Shown here in pieces: positions 56,990 through 64,000 of a stretch of DNA of 64,000 bases. Below the pieces are notes generated by a model, which saw only the letters and a program-made list of their open reading frames with translations, was not told the origin of the DNA and ran no database searches. Both the position numbers and the translations under genes were made by a program. The stretch covers positions 124,001 through 188,000 of the forward strand of contig NZ_MVHC01000002.1 of NCBI RefSeq assembly GCF_002086455.1, in the 5' to 3' direction. The DNA is from Mycolicibacter algericus DSM 45454 (lineage in GTDB: Bacteria; Actinomycetota; Actinomycetes; Mycobacteriales; Mycobacteriaceae). Every line of letters starts with the position of its first letter. Positions within the stretch are counted from its first letter, which is position 1.

Positions 56990-58033
56990 TTATCGAGCCC
57001 CGAGCACTTCACCGATGTACATTGCAACCGCAGCGACACTGGCAATGGTTCCCGGATAATCCATCCGGGTGGGACCCAGTACCCCCATACCTCCGTACAC
57101 GGTGCCCTGCGAGCCGTAGGCGGTGGACACCACCGAGGCGCCGGCCATCTCCTGCGCCTCGGTCTCGTGACCGATGCGCACCGTGACTTTACCGGCTTCT
57201 TGCTGCACCGCGAGCAGCCGCAGCACCACGACCTGCTCCTCGAGTACTTCCAGCACCGACCGCAGCGAATCACCGAAGTCGGCGGCATTGCGAGTCAGGT
57301 TGGCAGTACCGCCGAGCAGCAGTCGCTCCTCGCGGTGCTCGACCAGCGATTCCAGCAGCACCATGGCCGACCGCCCGACCGCGTTGGCCAGGCCGGGCGA
57401 CAGCCCGCTGCGCCCGTCCAGGTGCCCGGCGAGCTCGGCAACGGCGGTGGAGGCCGCCGAGATCCGCTTGCCGTCCAAGGCCGCGCCGAGCAGTTCGCGC
57501 AGCTGGGACAGCTGGTGGTCGTCGATGGCGTCACCGAGTTCGACGATGCGCTGGTCGACCCGGCCGGAGTCGGTGATGATCACCAGCAGCAGCCGCGCCG
57601 GGGTCAGCGCGATCACCTCGAGGTGGCGCACCGTGGACACCGACAGCGTCGGGTACTGCACGACGGCCACCTGGCGGGTCAGCTGTGCCAGGGTGCGCAC
57701 CGCCCGGCGCAGCACGTCGTCCAGGTCGACTCCGGAGTCGAGGAACGACAAGATCGCCCGGCGCTCCGCGCTCGAGAGCGGTTTGACCTCGTCGATGCGG
57801 TCGACGAACTCCCGGTAACCCTTCTCGGTGGGCACCCGCCCGGAACTGGTGTGCGGCTGGGCGATGTAGCCTTCGGCCTCCAGCACGGCCATGTCGTTGC
57901 GCACCGTCGCCGAGGAGACCCCGAGGTTGTGCCGCTCGACCAGTGCTTTGGACCCGATCGGTTCCTTTGTCGCGACGAAGTCTGCGACGATGGCGCGCAG
58001 CACCTCGAAGCGACGATCATCAGCCACACCCAT
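56990..58033 (-). CDS. hrcA: Heat-inducible transcription repressor HrcA
   Basis: 347 residues. The N-terminal winged helix shows [39 protein letters not shown] and the wing [20 protein letters not shown]. HrcA represses groE-type genes by binding CIRCE. The start is ATG 58033 ([12 protein letters not shown]), matching the family; the frame to 58147 would run through palindrome P6. First gene of the hrcA-dnaJ2-rsmE-araC run. I saw no CIRCE in front of it. Confidence 0.96.
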   Translation of the reverse strand: MGVADDRRFEVLRAIVADFVATKEPIGSKALVERHNLGVSSATVRNDMAVLEAEGYIAQPHTSSGRVPTEKGYREFVDRIDEVKPLSSAERRAILSFLDSGVDLDDVLRRAVRTLAQLTRQVAVVQYPTLSVSTVRHLEVIALTPARLLLVIITDSGRVDQRIVELGDAIDDHQLSQLRELLGAALDGKRISAASTAVAELAGHLDGRSGLSPGLANAVGRSAMVLLESLVEHREERLLLGGTANLTRNAADFGDSLRSVLEVLEEQVVVLRLLAVQQEAGKVTVRIGHETEAQEMAGASVVSTAYGSQGTVYGGMGVLGPTRMDYPGTIASVAAVAMYIGEVLGAR

Positions 58034-58065
58034 AGGCACTAGATTACTTTCTGGGACGTTTCCCG

Positions 58066-58129
58066 GCGCGAACGTGCGCGTTTGCACGCCGACACGCCGG
58101 GATCCCGGTACATCTGCGCACGCTCGCGC
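58066..58129. repeat. Palindrome P6 (64 bp) between hrcA and the PLP enzyme gene
   Basis: GCGCGAACGTGCGCG (58066-58080) and TGCGCACGCTCGCGC (58115-58129) pair at 13 of 15 positions. The left arm repeats the CGCGAACGTGCGCGT of P3 exactly and the right arm contains CGCACGCTCGCG, also found in P3 and P4. It lies between two divergent starts, 17 bp before ATG 58146. Confidence 0.86.
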
Positions 58130-58145
58130 AGAAGAGAGGAACGGC

Positions 58146-59558
58146 ATGTCCGACTTCCCCTACGCCGATCGCTTCACGGTGAACCGCGTGCTACCCGAAC
58201 GCGGCCGCTCGCGCGAGGAGGTGCTCGCCGAACTGCGGGAGATGGCGCAGGCCGAAGACCCGACCTGGGAGACCGGCAAGGTATCCGGGACCATGTACTG
58301 CGGCGACCGCGAGCACTACCGCTTCCTCGACGAGGCGTTCGGGCTGTTCGCCCACGTCAACGTGCTGCAGCGTGACATCTGCCCGTCGGCGACCAAGTTC
58401 GAGGGCGAGATCATCGCGATGGCCCTGGACCTGATGCACGCCGACGCCGTAAGCGATGGCGAACCGGCCGGCATGGTCACCACCGGCGGCACCGGCAGCA
58501 TCATCCACGCGCTGCTGGCCTACCGTGAGCACGCCGCCAAGCACCCTAAAAAGCGAAGCGTCGCCCGGCCCAACTTCATCAAGCCCGAGACCGGTCACCC
58601 GGCCTTCGACAAGGGCTGTCACCTGTTCGGCATCGAGCTTCGCCGGGCGCCGATTGATCCGCAGACCACGCAGGTCGACGTGGACTGGGTGGCGAACAAC
58701 ATCGACGAGAACACCATCGCGATCATGGGGTCGGCCTGTAACTACGGCTACGGCACCGTCGACCCGATCCCGGAGCTGGGAGAGCTGGCCGTCGACCGCG
58801 GGGTGGGCCTGCACGTCGACGCCTGCCTCGGCGGATTCGTGCTGCCGTTCGCCCAGGAGCTGGGCTACGGGGACGCTGTACCCCTTTTCGACTTCCGGGT
58901 GCCCGGCGTCACCAGTATCTCGGCGGACAACCACAAGTACGGCTACTCCTTGAAGGGCGCGTCGACCCTGCTTTTCCGCGACAAGGCCTACCGCAACGCG
59001 CAGTACTTCTACCTGCCGGACTGGAGCGGCGGGAAATACCATTCACCGGGCATCGAGGGCTCCCGCTCCGGCGGGTTGATCGCCGCCGCGTGGGCCTCGA
59101 TGGTGCAGCTGGGCCGCGAGGGATACCGCGACTACGCCAAGGCGATCCTGCAGACCGCGTTTGTGATGCAGGACGCGGTGCGCAGCCACCCGGAGCTGAT
59201 GATCATGGGTTCGCCGACGTTCTGCTTCGCGTTCCGCTCCAACGAGTTCGACATCTACCACGTCGCCGACGCCATGAAGGCAGGCGGCTGGCGGTTCAAC
59301 GGCCAGCAGTACCCCAACGCGATCCACATGGCGGTCACCCGGCCGCAGACGCAGCCCGGGGTGACCGCGGCGTTCGCCGCCGACCTCGACGACGCGGTGG
59401 CGTACGCCAAGCAGAAGACCGCCGCCGGCGAGGCGCCGATCAGCGCCGCGATCTACGGCGGGGTCCCCGGTGGAATGACCGACGAGGCAGCCCAATTCAT
59501 CGAGGGGTTCATGGAGCGGATGCTCGACACGCAGCAGTCTCTGCCCCCTGTTTCATGA
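58146..59558 (+). CDS. Sphingosine-1-phosphate-lyase-like PLP-dependent enzyme
   Basis: 470 residues, group II PLP decarboxylase fold. The PLP Lys is expected at residue 264 in [15 protein letters not shown]. The stretch after it ([28 protein letters not shown]) resembles sphinganine/sphingosine-1-phosphate lyase (DTHKYGYAPKGSS in the animal enzyme) more than glutamate decarboxylase. A lyase would split a phosphorylated long-chain amino alcohol into an aldehyde and phosphoethanolamine; the true substrate is unknown. GAGAGGA is 5 bases before ATG 58146. The stop is 10 bp before the FGGY kinase start, so the two form an operon. A longer upstream frame crosses P6 and is rejected. Confidence 0.85.
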   Translation: MSDFPYADRFTVNRVLPERGRSREEVLAELREMAQAEDPTWETGKVSGTMYCGDREHYRFLDEAFGLFAHVNVLQRDICPSATKFEGEIIAMALDLMHADAVSDGEPAGMVTTGGTGSIIHALLAYREHAAKHPKKRSVARPNFIKPETGHPAFDKGCHLFGIELRRAPIDPQTTQVDVDWVANNIDENTIAIMGSACNYGYGTVDPIPELGELAVDRGVGLHVDACLGGFVLPFAQELGYGDAVPLFDFRVPGVTSISADNHKYGYSLKGASTLLFRDKAYRNAQYFYLPDWSGGKYHSPGIEGSRSGGLIAAAWASMVQLGREGYRDYAKAILQTAFVMQDAVRSHPELMIMGSPTFCFAFRSNEFDIYHVADAMKAGGWRFNGQQYPNAIHMAVTRPQTQPGVTAAFAADLDDAVAYAKQKTAAGEAPISAAIYGGVPGGMTDEAAQFIEGFMERMLDTQQSLPPVS

Positions 59559-59568
59559 CGCGGCTCTC

Positions 59569-61110
59569 ATGACACCGCGCGCCGATCGCGTCGTCCTCGC
59601 CGTCGACCTCGGTACCGGCGGACCCAAGGTCGGGTTGGTGGCGCTGGACGGCACCGTGCTGTGGTCGGACCTCATCTCGGTGCCGACCAGCTACGGCCCC
59701 GGCGGCGCGGCCACCCAGGACGCCAGGCTGTGGTGGGCGATCATCCGCGACGCCACCCGACGCGGCCTGGCCGACAGCGGCGTGCGCGGCGACCAGGTGG
59801 CCGGGGTGTCGATCACCGGGCAGTGGGCCAGCACCGTCCCGGTCGACGCCGACGGCCGCCCGGTCGGTCCGTGCGTGATGTGGATGGACACCCGCGGGGC
59901 GCCCCACAGCCGCAAGGTGTTCGGCGGCCCACTGGCCGGCTACCGCCCGCGGGCGTTGCTCAGTTGGCTTCGCCGCAACGGCGGCATCCCGTCGCCCAGC
60001 GGCGATGACCCGGTCGGGCACATGCTGCACCTGCAACACGACGACCCGGTGGTCGCCGGCGCGGCCCGCTGGTTCCTGGAGCCGGTGGACTACTTGAGCA
60101 TGTGCTTCACCGGCCGGGCCGCGGCGTCTCGCGCTTCGATGATGGCCTCGTGGCTCACCGACAACCGCGACCTGGCAGTGCTCGACTACGACGACGTGCT
60201 GGTACGACTGGCAGGTGTCGAACGGGCCAAGCTGCCGCCGCTGGTGCCGACCGGCTCGATCATCTCCCGCGTGGCACCGGCGGTCGCTGCCGAACTCGGC
60301 ATCTCCGCTGCGGCGCAGGTGGTCACCGGCACCCCGGATATGCACAGCGCGGCGGTGGGTTCCGGCGCGGTGCGACCGGGCGAGCTGCACCTGACCATCA
60401 GCACCACGTCGTGGATCAGTTGCCCGATGACAGTCAAGAAAACCGATGCGTTTCACCAACTCGCCACGGTGCCGGGCCTGGACCCGGCGAGCTACCTGCT
60501 GGTCAACAATCAGGACACCGCCGGCCGGGCGCTGCAATGGTTGCGCGACAACCTGTTCGACGACCTGGATTATCCCGCGCTGACCGCGTTGGCCGCCGGT
60601 GCGCCGGCCGGTTCGAACGGGGTGATCTTCACCCCCTGGCTCAAAGGCGAGCACTCCCCCATCGACGATCGCAATGCCCGCGGCGGCTTCCACAATCTGT
60701 CACTGGACACCACCCGCGCCGATCTGGTGCGGGCGGTGCTGGAAGGGGTGGCCTACAACAGCCGCTGGCTACTCGACTGCGTCAACCGGTTCACCACCAC
60801 TACCGGACCCATCCGGATCGTCGGTGGCGGAGCCCGCTCGGAGCTGTGGTGCCAGATCATCGCCGACGTGTGCGGCCGCACCTGCGAACGGGTCGCCGAT
60901 CCGCTCAACGCGCAGTTGCGCGGTGCGGCCTTGTTCGCCGGTATCGGGATGGGCGAACTCGACCGCGACGAACTACACGACCTGATCCCCCTCGACGGCG
61001 TCTTCGAGCCGGACGCGGGCAACCGTGCGGCCTACGACCGGCTCTTCGCCGAATTTCCCCGCCTCTACAAGACGCAGAAGGGTATGTTCGCCCGGCTCAG
61101 CCGTTCTTGA
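59569..61110 (+). CDS. FGGY-family carbohydrate kinase
   Basis: 513 residues. N-terminal phosphate-1 loop VVLAVDLGTGGPKVGLVALD, ITGQWASTVPVD, and a C-terminal adenosine-binding VGGGARSELWCQIIAD; a catalytic-base Asp is likely in VVTGTPDMHSAAVG. The family (xylulokinase, glycerol kinase and relatives) phosphorylates sugars or polyols. Substrate unknown. It lies 10 bp after the lyase-like gene, and the two are probably co-transcribed as one pathway segment. This pair is not part of the M. tuberculosis gene order that I recall here. Confidence 0.9.
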   Translation: MTPRADRVVLAVDLGTGGPKVGLVALDGTVLWSDLISVPTSYGPGGAATQDARLWWAIIRDATRRGLADSGVRGDQVAGVSITGQWASTVPVDADGRPVGPCVMWMDTRGAPHSRKVFGGPLAGYRPRALLSWLRRNGGIPSPSGDDPVGHMLHLQHDDPVVAGAARWFLEPVDYLSMCFTGRAAASRASMMASWLTDNRDLAVLDYDDVLVRLAGVERAKLPPLVPTGSIISRVAPAVAAELGISAAAQVVTGTPDMHSAAVGSGAVRPGELHLTISTTSWISCPMTVKKTDAFHQLATVPGLDPASYLLVNNQDTAGRALQWLRDNLFDDLDYPALTALAAGAPAGSNGVIFTPWLKGEHSPIDDRNARGGFHNLSLDTTRADLVRAVLEGVAYNSRWLLDCVNRFTTTTGPIRIVGGGARSELWCQIIADVCGRTCERVADPLNAQLRGAALFAGIGMGELDRDELHDLIPLDGVFEPDAGNRAAYDRLFAEFPRLYKTQKGMFARLSRS

Positions 61111-61149
61111 GCGCTCCCGCGCTGGGCCGTTCTTTGATCGCTGCCCGAC

Positions 61150-61647
61150 TCAGTGCGGCAGCCGGCCGACGATCTCCTCCATCAGCTCGTCGGCCCCGTT
61201 CTGGGACAGCATCCAGCCGTTCTGGTCGGTGAAGGTCACCGGCTTGGTGATCGGGGCCGGCAACCCGGGTCCGGTGGCGGTGATATCGGCACTGACGGTG
61301 TCGGGACCGGTCGACGCGATGTCGGTCGCGGTGAAGGTCAGCGGAAGCCCACCGTGGTGGCCCAATCGGCGCAGCTGATGGTCCAACACATCGGCTTGGT
61401 GCCGCTGCAAACCACCGGCCACCAAGCCGCTTTTCACCTCCGCGGGAACCTGCGGATCGACCAGGTTGTCGAGGATTCCGGTGAGTCGCTCGGCGCTCGG
61501 CAGGTTCGTGGCCGGCGGCGGGTCCTGCGGATGCGGCGCGTGAAACACCGTGAGCGGGGGCTGGTTCGGCACTTCAGCGACCGCCACGCCCGGCACGGCG
61601 ATCGCGGCCGCCAAGCCCATACCGACGGTGAGCAGTTTCACGGACAT
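61150..61647 (-). CDS. cfp2: Secreted low-molecular-weight antigen of the CFP-2/MTB12 family
   Basis: 165 residues. A signal peptide (about 1-23, MSVKLLTVGMGLAAAIAVPG then VAVAEV) is followed by a mature domain with PSAERLTGILDNLVDPQVPA and ending GADELMEEIVGRLPH. It matches M. tuberculosis Rv2376c (CFP-2/MTB12), which lies next to mbtH there as here. Role unknown; it is a secreted T-cell antigen in M. tuberculosis. The start ATG 61647 has a GAAAGG Shine-Dalgarno. A longer frame from 61698 adds an unlikely N-terminus. Confidence 0.88.
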   Translation of the reverse strand: MSVKLLTVGMGLAAAIAVPGVAVAEVPNQPPLTVFHAPHPQDPPPATNLPSAERLTGILDNLVDPQVPAEVKSGLVAGGLQRHQADVLDHQLRRLGHHGGLPLTFTATDIASTGPDTVSADITATGPGLPAPITKPVTFTDQNGWMLSQNGADELMEEIVGRLPH

Positions 61648-61733
61648 AACCACGCCTTTCTGATTGCGTCGAGCAAAAACCATGGGGTGAGTCTTCATCC
61701 GAGGGTAGTGGCATCGACACGAGCGTGGCCGGG

Positions 61734-61964
61734 TTACCCCCGTTCGGCCGCCATGGCATCACGAAGGCTCTTCGGCCGCAGGTCAGTCCAACGTTGTTCG
61801 ACATACTCCAGACAGGCCGCGCGGGCCGCGCCCTGCTCGCCGCCGTAGACCACCCGCCACCCGGCGGGAACGTCGGCGAAACTGGGCCAGAGGCTGTACT
61901 GGTCCTCATCGTTGATCAGCACGTAAAAACTACCGTTGTCGTCGTCAAAGGGGTTGGTGCTCAT
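61734..61964 (-). CDS. mbtH: MbtH-like protein of the mycobactin synthetases
   Basis: 76 residues. The family signature is complete: [17 protein letters not shown], then PAGW and the end RPKSLRDAM. MbtH proteins bind adenylation domains of nonribosomal peptide synthetases and make them soluble and active. GAGGAG lies 5 bases before ATG 61964; the GTG at 61967 would add one residue. It overlaps the mbtG stop by one base. Last gene of mbtF-mbtG-mbtH, as in M. tuberculosis Rv2377c. Confidence 0.96.
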   Translation of the reverse strand: MSTNPFDDDNGSFYVLINDEDQYSLWPSFADVPAGWRVVYGGEQGAARAACLEYVEQRWTDLRPKSLRDAMAAERG

Positions 61965-63280
61965 CACTTCTCCTCATCATTTTGTCCGCGAGCAGTCGCG
62001 AAAGCCCCCTCGGGCGGCGCCGAAAGGGTGCTTTCGCGACTGCTCGCCGGGATGTGTGTGCCCAGGATCCGGTCGGACAGCAGGCCCAGGCAACTCAGGT
62101 TGGGGAAACCCGGCCCCTGGGTCAGTCCGGCAAGGTTGGGCAGGAACAGTTTCGGGGTGACTCCGGCGACGGCCAGATCGTGGCCGACCGCCTCGGCCAA
62201 CCGGTCTCCGGACAGCGGCCCGCCCAGGCCCAGCTCCAACAGGTCCAGGGTGTCCTGCCCGAACAGCGACACGAACCACAGCGGGTCGGCCCCGGAACCG
62301 TCGATCACCAGGTCGAAGCCGTGCACGGTCTCGAAGTTCTCGCCGCCCCGATTGGTGCTCAGCGTCAACCGGATCCGGCCGTCACGAGCCACTGCGTGCG
62401 CCACCCGACCACGGAGGTGCCGGATCCGGTCGTCGGCCAGCAGTGCGTCTTGCACCCGTGCCGAGAACACACCTCGGTCGGTGCGGGCCAGCGCATCCCG
62501 TCGCTCGGCCAGTGTCAGCGCGGACCAGTCGGTCGGATCGGAGAACAGCGCGTTCTCGAAGAAGCCTTCTCCGCGGGTGAACAGCGTCACCTGCGGGGAG
62601 ATCACGGTGATCGTCGAGACACGGTGTCGAAACAGCTCGTTGAGCATCGACGCGGCGGTTTCACCACCACCGATGACGGCCACCCGCGCAGCGCTGATCC
62701 GGTCGGCCGCGGCCCGGTGCCAGAACTGCGCGATCGAGAGCACCAGTGGGTTACCGGGCAGGATCGACTTCTCGGCCTGGCCCGGACCGGTGATCATCAC
62801 CGCGTCGGCGGCCACTTCGGTCTCCCGGGTGTGCAACGCCCAGCCGTCGCCGGCCACGGCCAGCCGATCGACCTCGCCGGGGACCACGGTCAGCGCCACG
62901 GCATCCGCGACCCAACGAAGGTACTGGCTCCATCGCAGATGGGTGGGCGCCGGCCGGCCGCGGTCCACCCATTCGGCGAACTGGCCGGTGGCGATCAGGT
63001 AGGACTGCCAACTGTAACGGGTCATCCGCTCGTCGAGTTCGGCGTTGCGGCCCGCCACCAGCGCCGAGCGGTACGGGAAGCCGACGTCCTTCTCCGGGCT
63101 GGTTCCCAGCCGGTGTGCCCCGTCGGTCCAGCCACCGGTCGCCCGCCAGTTGGCGGCCACCTCGGTGCGTTCGACGGCGACGATCTCCGGTGTCGCGACA
63201 CCCATCTCACGCAACACCGCGGCCTTCGCGGCCACCGCGACCGCCTTGGCGCCCGCTCCTACCACCGCCAGGGTGCTCAT
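61964..63280 (-). CDS. mbtG: Mycobactin lysine N6-hydroxylase MbtG (with hairpin-encoded tail)
   Basis: 438 residues (M. tuberculosis Rv2378c is about 431). N-terminal FAD motif [18 protein letters not shown], a NADPH-type [15 protein letters not shown] and the family end GLLSDRILG. It N-hydroxylates the lysine side chain (or the lysyl group of mycobactin) to make the iron-binding hydroxamate. The C-terminal ~28 residues after DRILGTHIP are encoded by palindrome P7: the codons pair with each other. Start ATG 63280 overlaps the mbtF stop (ATGA). Expected to be iron-regulated with the locus promoter outside the window. Confidence 0.94.
   Translation of the reverse strand: MSTLAVVGAGAKAVAVAAKAAVLREMGVATPEIVAVERTEVAANWRATGGWTDGAHRLGTSPEKDVGFPYRSALVAGRNAELDERMTRYSWQSYLIATGQFAEWVDRGRPAPTHLRWSQYLRWVADAVALTVVPGEVDRLAVAGDGWALHTRETEVAADAVMITGPGQAEKSILPGNPLVLSIAQFWHRAAADRISAARVAVIGGGETAASMLNELFRHRVSTITVISPQVTLFTRGEGFFENALFSDPTDWSALTLAERRDALARTDRGVFSARVQDALLADDRIRHLRGRVAHAVARDGRIRLTLSTNRGGENFETVHGFDLVIDGSGADPLWFVSLFGQDTLDLLELGLGGPLSGDRLAEAVGHDLAVAGVTPKLFLPNLAGLTQGPGFPNLSCLGLLSDRILGTHIPASSRESTLSAPPEGAFATARGQNDEEK
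61988..62047. repeat. Palindrome P7 (60 bp) inside the 3' end of mbtG
   Basis: GCGAGCAGTCGCGAAAGC (61988-62005) and GCTTTCGCGACTGCTCGC (62030-62047) are a perfect 18-bp inverted repeat, with a further CCCT/AGGG pair inside. It is the strongest stem of the seven. It is read as coding sequence of mbtG and sits 24 bp before the mbtH start. Confidence 0.9.
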
Positions 63281-64000
63281 GACAGCTCCTCCACCAGGTC
63301 GCGCAGGGCCCCGGTGAACAGTTCCTGCAGTTCGATGATCTCGGCGTCGCCGAGGATGTCGGGCAGCGTCCGCCACTGGGTCATCACCACCGGGCCCGCC
63401 CCGACGTCGGCCACCGCGGCGAAGATGCCCAGCTCGTGACGCACCGCCTGATCGGGTTCGGGCACCGACGGCAGGCCGGCGATCAGGTCGGGCGCCAGGG
63501 CCGGCCCGTCCCCGACCCGGTCGACGCGGCCCAGATAGTTCAACAGCAGTTGCGGACCCGGATGGCCGGAGAGCAGGGCTGCGGTGTCGTCACGCAGATA
63601 GGCCAGCAATCCGTAATCGATTCCGCTGCCGGGGATCTCGGCCAGTGCCCGCGCGACCCCAACCGGGTCGGCCTGATGAATCCGCAGCGGGTAGATCGAC
63701 GTCAGCAGCCCGGCGATGTCGGCGGAGTCGACGCGGCGACCCTGGTACACCAGGTCGTCGGCGCGTCCGTGGGTCTCCAATGCCAGCAGCGGTGCCGGGC
63801 TCTGCTGTCCGCGCCGAGTCCGCCAGGCCCGGATCATTCGCGCCGTCGCCGCCACCAGCAGATCATGCATCGGCGCACGCGAAGCCAGCAACGCTGCGGT
63901 GACTTCCGGGTCGGCGACCGCCACCGAAACCGTGAGGTCACCGGCGCGGTCGTGGTCCGGACGGACCCTCCGAGAGCCCAGTTGGGGATCGTCACCGGTG
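63277..64000 (-). CDS. mbtF: Mycobactin nonribosomal peptide synthetase MbtF, C-terminal end (cut by window edge)
   Basis: About 241 residues, open to the window edge. The segment (APMHDLLVAATARMIRAWR, LALETHGRADDL, VVMTQWRTLPDILGDAEIIE) is the second half of a condensation/epimerisation-type domain, as expected at the C-terminus of MbtF. In mycobactin assembly MbtE and MbtF add and cyclise the last N-hydroxylysine. Its stop overlaps the mbtG start (ATGA). The rest of the synthetase lies outside. An in-frame ATG at 63924 is internal and not a start. Confidence 0.92.
   Translation of the reverse strand, partial: TGDDPQLGSRRVRPDHDRAGDLTVSVAVADPEVTAALLASRAPMHDLLVAATARMIRAWRTRRGQQSPAPLLALETHGRADDLVYQGRRVDSADIAGLLTSIYPLRIHQADPVGVARALAEIPGSGIDYGLLAYLRDDTAALLSGHPGPQLLLNYLGRVDRVGDGPALAPDLIAGLPSVPEPDQAVRHELGIFAAVADVGAGPVVMTQWRTLPDILGDAEIIELQELFTGALRDLVEELS

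Noticed and set aside
58034..58145. CIRCE operator in front of hrcA
   Set aside because: TTAGCACTC-N9-GAGTGCTAA is absent. The inverted repeat present there is the unrelated P6 palindrome.
58034..58147. Longer hrcA frame from 58147
   Set aside because: It reads through palindrome P6 and adds residues without family counterpart; ATG 58033 gives the standard N-terminus.

Overview
The window is high-GC actinobacterial chromosome and almost certainly mycobacterial. It carries the N-terminus of a PPE protein, the uspABC, smtB-zur, uppS, recO, era, ybeY, phoH, dnaJ2 and hrcA genes, a cfp2/MTB12-type antigen gene, and the mbtF-mbtG-mbtH end of the mycobactin locus. They lie in the same relative order as M. 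tuberculosis Rv2299c (htpG) to Rv2379c (mbtF). Species cannot be fixed from sequence alone. Compared with the M. tuberculosis order as I recall it, the window lacks many genes and carries several lineage-specific ones.

Layout. 1-2.7 kb: PPE fragment and htpG. 2.8-11.05 kb: one giant regulator-like gene (BTAD, class III cyclase, AAA ATPase, TPR, then eleven tandem NTF2/SnoaL-like modules), broken by four single-base shifts at G/C runs. 11.06-11.8 kb: a vapBC-type toxin-antitoxin pair behind a perfect palindrome. 11.8-14.7 kb: TldD/TldE-type protease pair. 14.7-17.7 kb: uspABC amino-sugar importer genes without an ATPase. 17.7-18.7 kb: a DUF559/VSR-like nuclease gene between two copies of a ~58-bp palindrome. 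18.8-21.6 kb: ECF transporter (EcfT plus an S-A-A fusion). 21.7-24.9 kb: MarR regulator, GAF-GGDEF-EAL c-di-GMP enzyme, small PAS protein. 24.9-26.3 kb: two overlapping TetR genes. 26.5-30.6 kb: phytase-like lipoprotein, acyl-CoA oxidase-like enzyme, a small unknown protein, tRNA-Asn and an Rv2342-type protein. 30.7-36.9 kb: dnaG, a PknH-sensor-like membrane protein, dgt, a TPM-domain protein. 36.9-38.0 kb: a second DUF559 gene, again between two ~60-bp palindromes. 38-41.6 kb: glyS, smtB-zur (zinc control), an Rv2360c homologue, uppS. 41.7-49.6 kb: methyltransferase, collagen-like Gly-X-Y protein, recO, amiA2, hemophore-related protein, rhodanese, Baeyer-Villiger-type monooxygenase, lipoprotein. 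49.7-58.0 kb: the minus-strand block era, CNNM/CBS protein, ybeY, phoH, then (after a plus-strand methyltransferase) araC-type regulator, rsmE, dnaJ2, hrcA. 58.1-61.1 kb: a sphingosine-1-phosphate-lyase-like PLP enzyme paired with an FGGY kinase. 61.1-64 kb: cfp2-like antigen, mbtH, mbtG and the 3' end of mbtF.

The main unexplained signal is a set of seven intergenic or gene-end palindromes, all 58-64 bp long, with termini of the type CGA(G/A)...CTCG. Four of them bracket the two DUF559 nuclease genes, one pair per gene. One lies inside the 3' end of mbtG and supplies an in-frame tail. Three of the seven share an identical 12-mer, and two share an identical 15-mer. I read this as a candidate REP/MITE-like repeat system associated with AbiEi-like/VSR-like nuclease genes. 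The second strong signal is the giant protein with five tandem A-B pairs of NTF2-like modules. Essentially the whole window is coding, and no insertion sequence, prophage or CRISPR array was seen.
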